A stretch of DNA of 19,138 bases from Hemicentrotus pulcherrimus (lineage: Eukaryota > Echinodermata > Echinoidea > Camarodonta > Strongylocentrotidae), in the NCBI GenBank assembly GCA_003118195.1, contig BEXV01000815.1, forward strand, positions 123,133-142,270, written 5' to 3'. A model generated the notes under the pieces. It was not told the origin of the DNA and did no database searches. It saw only the letters and a program-made list of their open reading frames with translations. This document shows positions 15,085 through 19,138 of the stretch, in pieces. Within the stretch, counting starts at the first letter, position 1; each line of letters opens with the position of its first letter. The position numbers were made by a program, and so were the translations under genes.

Positions 15085-15735
15085 ATGAAATGGCGTAGGT
15101 ATATAGTTTGATGGAGGTTATATTTCCCAGATTCCCATACTATTCGGAGCATTAATTTCTCTTGGTAAATCCGTATACCCCGACCTTGTCAAGAGTTGAT
15201 TCTCAAAATATTTCCCAGCATTGATTTGTGCAGGGGTATCCAACGCTCAGTTAATACAAAATATGTGACGCGCTACAAAAGAATAACTTCTTTGCTTAAC
15301 CGATCGGTTCAATGAATCATTTGTTATCTTTTGAAAACATTTGTCATGACAGGTTTTCCCTTTTCATGGGCGGACAAAAGTATGTTTCGATATCTCTCGC
15401 TCTATCTATATCACTTTTGCTGCCATGCTTCTTTGCTCACATTTTGATAATGACAAACAGGGTAGGCCTACAGGAAGTCTTTTATGGCAATCGATGTACT
15501 CCATAATTAATACTTTTATAAGTTGTTTGAGTCACTCAGTCTGTAAAACCATCGTAGTGCATCCTGCTAATCTCCATAACATGTAAGTATATTGTTTTCA
15601 TATTGACATTTGATTCTGGAATGCTTCTTAATACCCTGTTGGAAATGTGGATAGTTTGGCTGGTATTTGTCGGGAGTGAATACACTCACCATTACGTTCT
15701 GTTAAATTCTATTTCATTCAATTCTACTTGAAGCA
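15085..15735. repeat. Upstream duplicated block, unit 3 copy (no receptor follows)
   Basis: Third copy of the block, with GGCGTAGGTATATAGTTTGATGG (15093 on), GACCTTGTCAAGAGTTGAT (about 15182), CGCTACAAAAGAATAACTTC (about 15270), GATCGGTTCAATGAATCATT (15302 on), TTTGTCATGACAGGTTTT (about 15339), CAGGAAGTCTTTTATGGCA (about 15471) and GATTCTGGAATGC (about 15611). It supplies the uninterrupted version of the site that the MITE occupies in unit 2. In units 1 and 2 a receptor exon starts 1.5-1.8 kb after the CATGACAGG word; here that position falls in the retrotransposon remnant. Confidence 0.7.
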
Positions 15736-16244
15736 AACCTCAACCCAAAGACTAAGAGTAGGTATTATGAACAATGAGATGTAGTCCTGCCATTTGATTT
15801 ACAATATTCGATACGAAAATGCACACGGGATATATAAAGGGGGATATTCTTGGCATGAGGTGATGCTTTTGAGCATGACAGGGGCGCAACCATTTTCTTG
15901 AAAATGTGACGTACCAGTTAAAGTTTGTACATGTATCATGCGCAAAGCTTTAGTTGGAAAGGCTTTTTAAATCAATAAAAAAGCTTTACTTTTCAATAAG
16001 AACAAAATCATAGGTGAGAAGATTGAAATTATGTACATAAAAAGAGTACATAACAGGGGGACAATTGTAACTAATTCATTTCAAAATATCCCAAAAAAGC
16101 AAAACCAAAAGAGCACCAACTTATTTATTCAATTTATGTTCTAGAAATCGTAGTTCAAATCGTTGTAAAAATTCGTGTTGAGATGCAGTACATTATTCTT
16201 GCTTAATGCATACATACATACTTCATACGTTTTGGTGGGGAATC
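15736..16244. other. AT-rich spacer
   Basis: No gene or recognisable repeat is seen. Short A-runs and T-runs only. Confidence 0.4.
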
Positions 16245-16361
16245 TTGTAATTTATTGGGCAAGAATGAACTAAATCTCTCAGAATAGATAAAGTTATTTC
16301 TTGGGTGGGGTTTCTTCAACATTTATTTTCTTCTATTTCCTCTACCTTATCGAAAAATATA
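16245..16361. repeat. Short dispersed repeat, copy 2
   Basis: Related to 1803-1920. It ends AAATATAC, after which the retrotransposon sequence begins; copy 1 continues differently after the same word. This suggests the 5' junction of the truncated retrotransposon lies at about 16361-16362. Confidence 0.5.
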
Positions 16362-17690
16362 CCAGGTTATTACCGATCAATCTCAGTGTTGCCTCTTTTG
16401 GCAAAGGTTTTTGAGAATAAACAAGAGGCTATACTTGATTAGCTTGAAAGAAATAGTGTCTTGTATAACCACCTAATGTGGTTTTCGTAAGCACTATAGT
16501 ACAAAGTTGTCGTTAATTAATTTAGTTAATGATGTACTAAAATCGTTGGATAAGTGTAGTATAACCCTATAGGGGTATTCCTAGATTTTCAGAAGGCTTT
16601 TAATATGATGGACCACACAATACTGGCTAGTAAACCAGAAAATTATGGAATTTAGGGGACTGCCACTTCAGTGGTTTAAGGATTATCTGTATGAAAGATT
16701 TCAGTTTGTTAATTTTGATGGATATGGTTCATTACGACAGGTGATAACCTGTGGTGTCTCTCATGGGTTAGTGTTGGGACATTAGTTTTGATTTATATAA
16801 ATGATTTGCCAAACTCGAAAGATTATTTCAATTTTCCACTTTGTGCTGATGATTTTAACTTTTTTCGTACATTTCCACAAAACTTAATTGTATTAGATGG
16901 ATGTAGTTATTATGCATCCCAATAGGGTGTCCACGTGGTGTAAAATGAATTACAATAAATTTGTTAAAAAGTAATTATTTACTTAAAGAGGAAGTAGACA
17001 ACCAGTAGTAAATAGTCGACACCGAAATAAGTAAGGTTGATGTTGCATCATTCGTAGGAATCTATATAGATCAACACTTGACTTGGAAATCTCATAGTGA
17101 AAGAGTAAATAAGTGTAACAGTTTGGTGTTTTATATAGATTAAGACAGTTTGAACCTAGAAATAGTTTATAATTATTGTATAAAACATTTATTCAACCAA
17201 ATATTACATATGGAATTGAAGTTTGGGGAAGCAATTATGAAATTAATATGAAATGTTTATTCTTAAGCCAAAATATGGCACTCAGAGTTTTAACTCTTAG
17301 TTCCTTTCGGGCACATTCAAAACCAATATTCCAGGAGTTAAAATTATTATATGTGTATCAACTACATAAACTATCTATTTGTGTTTGTATGCATCAATTA
17401 CTGAACAATAGACAGCCACATTCCCTCATTCAGTACTGCTCTTTCTAAGAGNTGAACAATAGACAGCCACATTACCTCATTCAGTACTGCTCTTTCTAAG
17501 AGCACAGATACGAGACAAGACAAAGAGAAAATAAAAGCCAAGTATGCCCAAACGTAAGGTCAACGCAAGGTACATTTCCTGTGTCATACAGATAGAGGCG
17601 TATGCTTCTGAAATGTTTTACCTTTATCTCTACGGGAAAAGCTTCAGTTTCATGTCTTCGTAGTATTCTTACTGCACAAATGTTAATAGA
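16362..17690 (+). pseudogene. Decayed non-LTR retrotransposon reverse transcriptase (L2/CR1-like)
   Basis: Frame-by-frame translation recovers reverse transcriptase landmarks in order. A YRSISVLPLLAKVFE stretch starts at about 16371 (cf. the family's NYRPISLLP motif). LDFQKAFNMMDHTIL lies at about 16581-16625 (motif A, with the first Asp retained). A WFKDYL stretch and a degenerate SHG..LGPLVLIYINDLP follow, then CADDFNFF with the catalytic A-D-D at 16845-16853. The thumb/C-terminal part is an intact 90-codon piece at 17176-17448 (LYKTFIQPNITYGIEVWG type), with further degraded sequence (LPLSLRE-like) to about 17640. Several stops and frameshifts separate these blocks. The endonuclease domain and 5' end are absent, consistent with 5' truncation on insertion. 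The single-N join at 17452 falls within it. It is not functional. Clade assignment is from motif style and not certain. Confidence 0.8.
17402..17502 (+). repeat. 50-bp assembly duplication around single N at 17452
   Basis: 17402-17451 and 17453-17502 are the same 50 bp with one substitution (C at 17423 versus A at 17474). As at 11613, this looks like an unmerged overlap of contig ends; the single mismatch may be haplotype or sequencing error. Confidence 0.85.
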
Positions 17691-18269
17691 TTCACTATGT
17701 TCACCTTTTACGAAGCTTCTTGCCTTGTATTATACAGTAAACATGTACTCTATATTTGTAGACAGTTATGATAATTTACTGTATTATCTTATACAAGTTA
17801 AGGCCTTGTACTAAACACACAAACGTGTACTTTGTTAGATACAAACGGTAGCATGTATCTTTAGTATATACATGTACCTGTATTCAATCATCCATATATA
17901 TATATATATATATACAGTGTATATGCAAAAATTTCGTTCATCTGCTCGGTATGCATCGCACCGTGAGCTGCAACACTGAAATGTCTTACAATTTCATGCA
18001 TTACCTACACTAAATCACAGCAACCGCCTAATTGAACCAACTTTTATTACCGTCTCGGCTGGTATTTCATAAACAAATTGTTAAATGTTAAAATACTGTT
18101 CTCTAAAGGTACCAGACACGATTAGCATTCCATGCTATTTTCTGGTCCCTATTATTCATTCGAGATATGTGTTAAACAAACATTTATTATTGTTATTTGT
18201 TATATTACTGTATTTATTTTAACGTTTGGATGATAGAACCTCAACTCCGCCTCAACTCAACTCAACTCA
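17691..18269 (+). mobile_element. Probable 3' UTR and tail of the retrotransposon
   Basis: Non-coding sequence after the reverse transcriptase remnant. It contains an (AT)n run at 17894-17914 and ends in a short tandem repeat TCAAC x3 plus TCA (18252-18269). Elements of the CR1/L2 groups often end in short tandem repeats instead of poly-A, so this run is a reasonable 3' terminus; the assignment is inference. No other gene is seen. Confidence 0.4.
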
Positions 18270-18838
18270 TAATGTATACCATTAATGAGTACATGTAAAT
18301 CACGGGTGGCCAACCAGCGGCCCGCGAGCTCTTTTGGTGCGGCCCGCGGAGCATTGAAAAAGTAATAATAAAAATGGCTCATAAATGAAATGCGGCCCGC
18401 ATATAGCAGCGATGGAACAGGGTAAAACATATAATACACAGCTATCTCTATTTCCATAATTTGTTTTCATCATTCACAACATATTGATTCGTTATTTGGT
18501 TGATACAAAACCCCTCAAATTCCCTCTCATTACATTACATTGACGACATTAACATCACTCGCTGTGTTAATTTTAGATTGTATTTTCCGCACGCGGTAAC
18601 GTTTTAAATATACATATTACGAAAAGAGAAATATGTTTGAAATGCTATATTTGTATTGGAACAATTACAACCCTTTTCTTTCGCCGTTGAATTTTCTCAT
18701 GAATCTTAATCGTAAACTGGATAGTCCCCTTCTCTTTACACCGCGTCCTATGAGATGTGCAGTGTACAACATACTAATAAAGTTTGGATATTCTTTCTGC
18801 TGTGTCCTTAATTGATTTTGTTTGAAATAACAACCAAC

Positions 18839-18978
18839 ATGGCACCGACTTCGAGACCTGCGAAGAAAAGGAAGGTTCTGATGGAGGTAGAACTTTTAAA
18901 TCAGATTGGTCTCTGAAGTATTTCTTCATAGAAGAGAAAGGTAAACCACCTTGCTTCATTTGTCACCAGAGTATGTAA
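18839..18978 (+). pseudogene. Broken hAT transposase first exon (ZBED/GTF2IRD2-like N-terminus)
   Basis: The ATG at 18839 opens a basic start (MAPTSRPAKKRKV), after which the family signature continues in another frame: a RTFKSDW stretch, then KYFFIEEKGKPPCFICHQS, to a stop at 18976-18978. Animal hAT transposases of the GTF2IRD2/ZBED5 type begin with KKRKVD..., then F..W...Y.F....GKP.C..C, a BED-like zinc-finger start. Both cysteines are present (CFIC). A frameshift lies at about 18874-18881. GTATGT at 18971 after CACCAGA could be a splice donor, and TTGCAG at 19091-19096 a matching acceptor. As sequenced the reading frame is broken, so it is likely inactive. Confidence 0.65.
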
Positions 18979-19126
18979 TGAAGGTTAACATCATAGCAGA
19001 AAAGTGCAAGCCCCCAGAAATCGCACTAAAAATGTAAGCCTGATTTTTTTTCCCCACTGATTTTGTTGTTTGCTTGTTTTTTTTCCAAAATTGCAGGTGT
19101 GTACATACATGTTTGTGTGTGTATGT

Positions 19127-19138
19127 GGGGGGGGGGGG
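19127..19138. repeat. Terminal poly-G run
   Basis: The window ends in 12 G residues and begins with 12 C residues. Both ends being homopolymers of the same base pair suggests contigs that stopped at unresolved G/C runs. Confidence 0.7.

Larger units (their letters stand above)
18301..19138 (+). mobile_element. 5' part of a hAT transposon (runs off the window)
   Basis: The left end CACGGGTGGCCAACCAGCGG (18301-18320) resembles the CAGGGGTGGCCAACC termini of a widespread animal hAT group, with one change in the CAGGGG start. Three GCGGCCCGC motifs follow at 18317-18325, 18339-18347 and 18392-18400, as in the subterminal region of those elements. A transposase first exon begins 538 bp in. The right end and the 8-bp target duplication would lie beyond 19138 and cannot be checked. 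Confidence 0.65.

Noticed and set aside
18257..18457. Minus-strand 66-codon open frame
   Set aside because: It overlaps the hAT terminal region and its GCGGCCCGC motifs; the translation has no recognisable domain.

Overview
This is a eukaryotic, animal-type contig that is AT-rich and repeat-dense. It holds two intact single-exon class A (rhodopsin-family) GPCR genes in large non-coding flanks, with hAT-like ends, MITE/foldback elements, a tRNA-derived SINE-like repeat and a decayed non-LTR retrotransposon. A tandemly duplicated melatonin/moody/GPR84-like receptor pair with this repeat mix suggests a marine invertebrate deuterostome, perhaps an echinoderm. That is inference; no species marker is present. 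There are no bacterial operons, ribosome binding sites or CRISPR arrays. The window starts in poly-C and ends in poly-G, so it may be a whole contig.

The main architecture is a tandem segmental duplication of about 7 kb. Unit 1 spans about 1200-5640 and unit 2 about 6835-13620. Each has a non-coding repeat block, a conserved upstream segment with CRE/ATF-like half-sites, a probable 3' splice site, a GPCR exon (3036-4325 and 10133-11443) and a conserved 3' flank. A third upstream block lies at 15085-15735 but no receptor follows it. The place where the third receptor would fall holds a 5'-truncated L2/CR1-like retrotransposon remnant (16362-17690), then the 5' end of a hAT transposon (from 18301) with a broken first transposase exon.

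Unit 2 carries two extra insertions. One is a 701-bp PIF/Harbinger-like MITE (7657-8357) with TTA target duplications, and the orthologous sites in units 1 and 3 are empty. The other is a 538-bp palindromic foldback (11918-12455) with TTAA flanks, made of an inverted minisatellite. A single-N join at 11613, between two identical 345-bp copies, lies just inside this foldback: the last 58 codons of receptor 2 and the start of the foldback are duplicated only by assembly. The single-N join at 17452 has the same character (50 bp duplicated, one mismatch).

The two receptors are about 83% identical over residues 1-240 and 90% over the last 87 residues by hand count, but clearly divergent in the third intracellular loop. 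Both have N-R-W in place of the D-R-Y motif. I did not find an unambiguous new molecular system. The most notable items are the receptor duplication with its conserved regulatory block, the two structured MITEs, and the assembly artefacts that would mislead automatic annotation.
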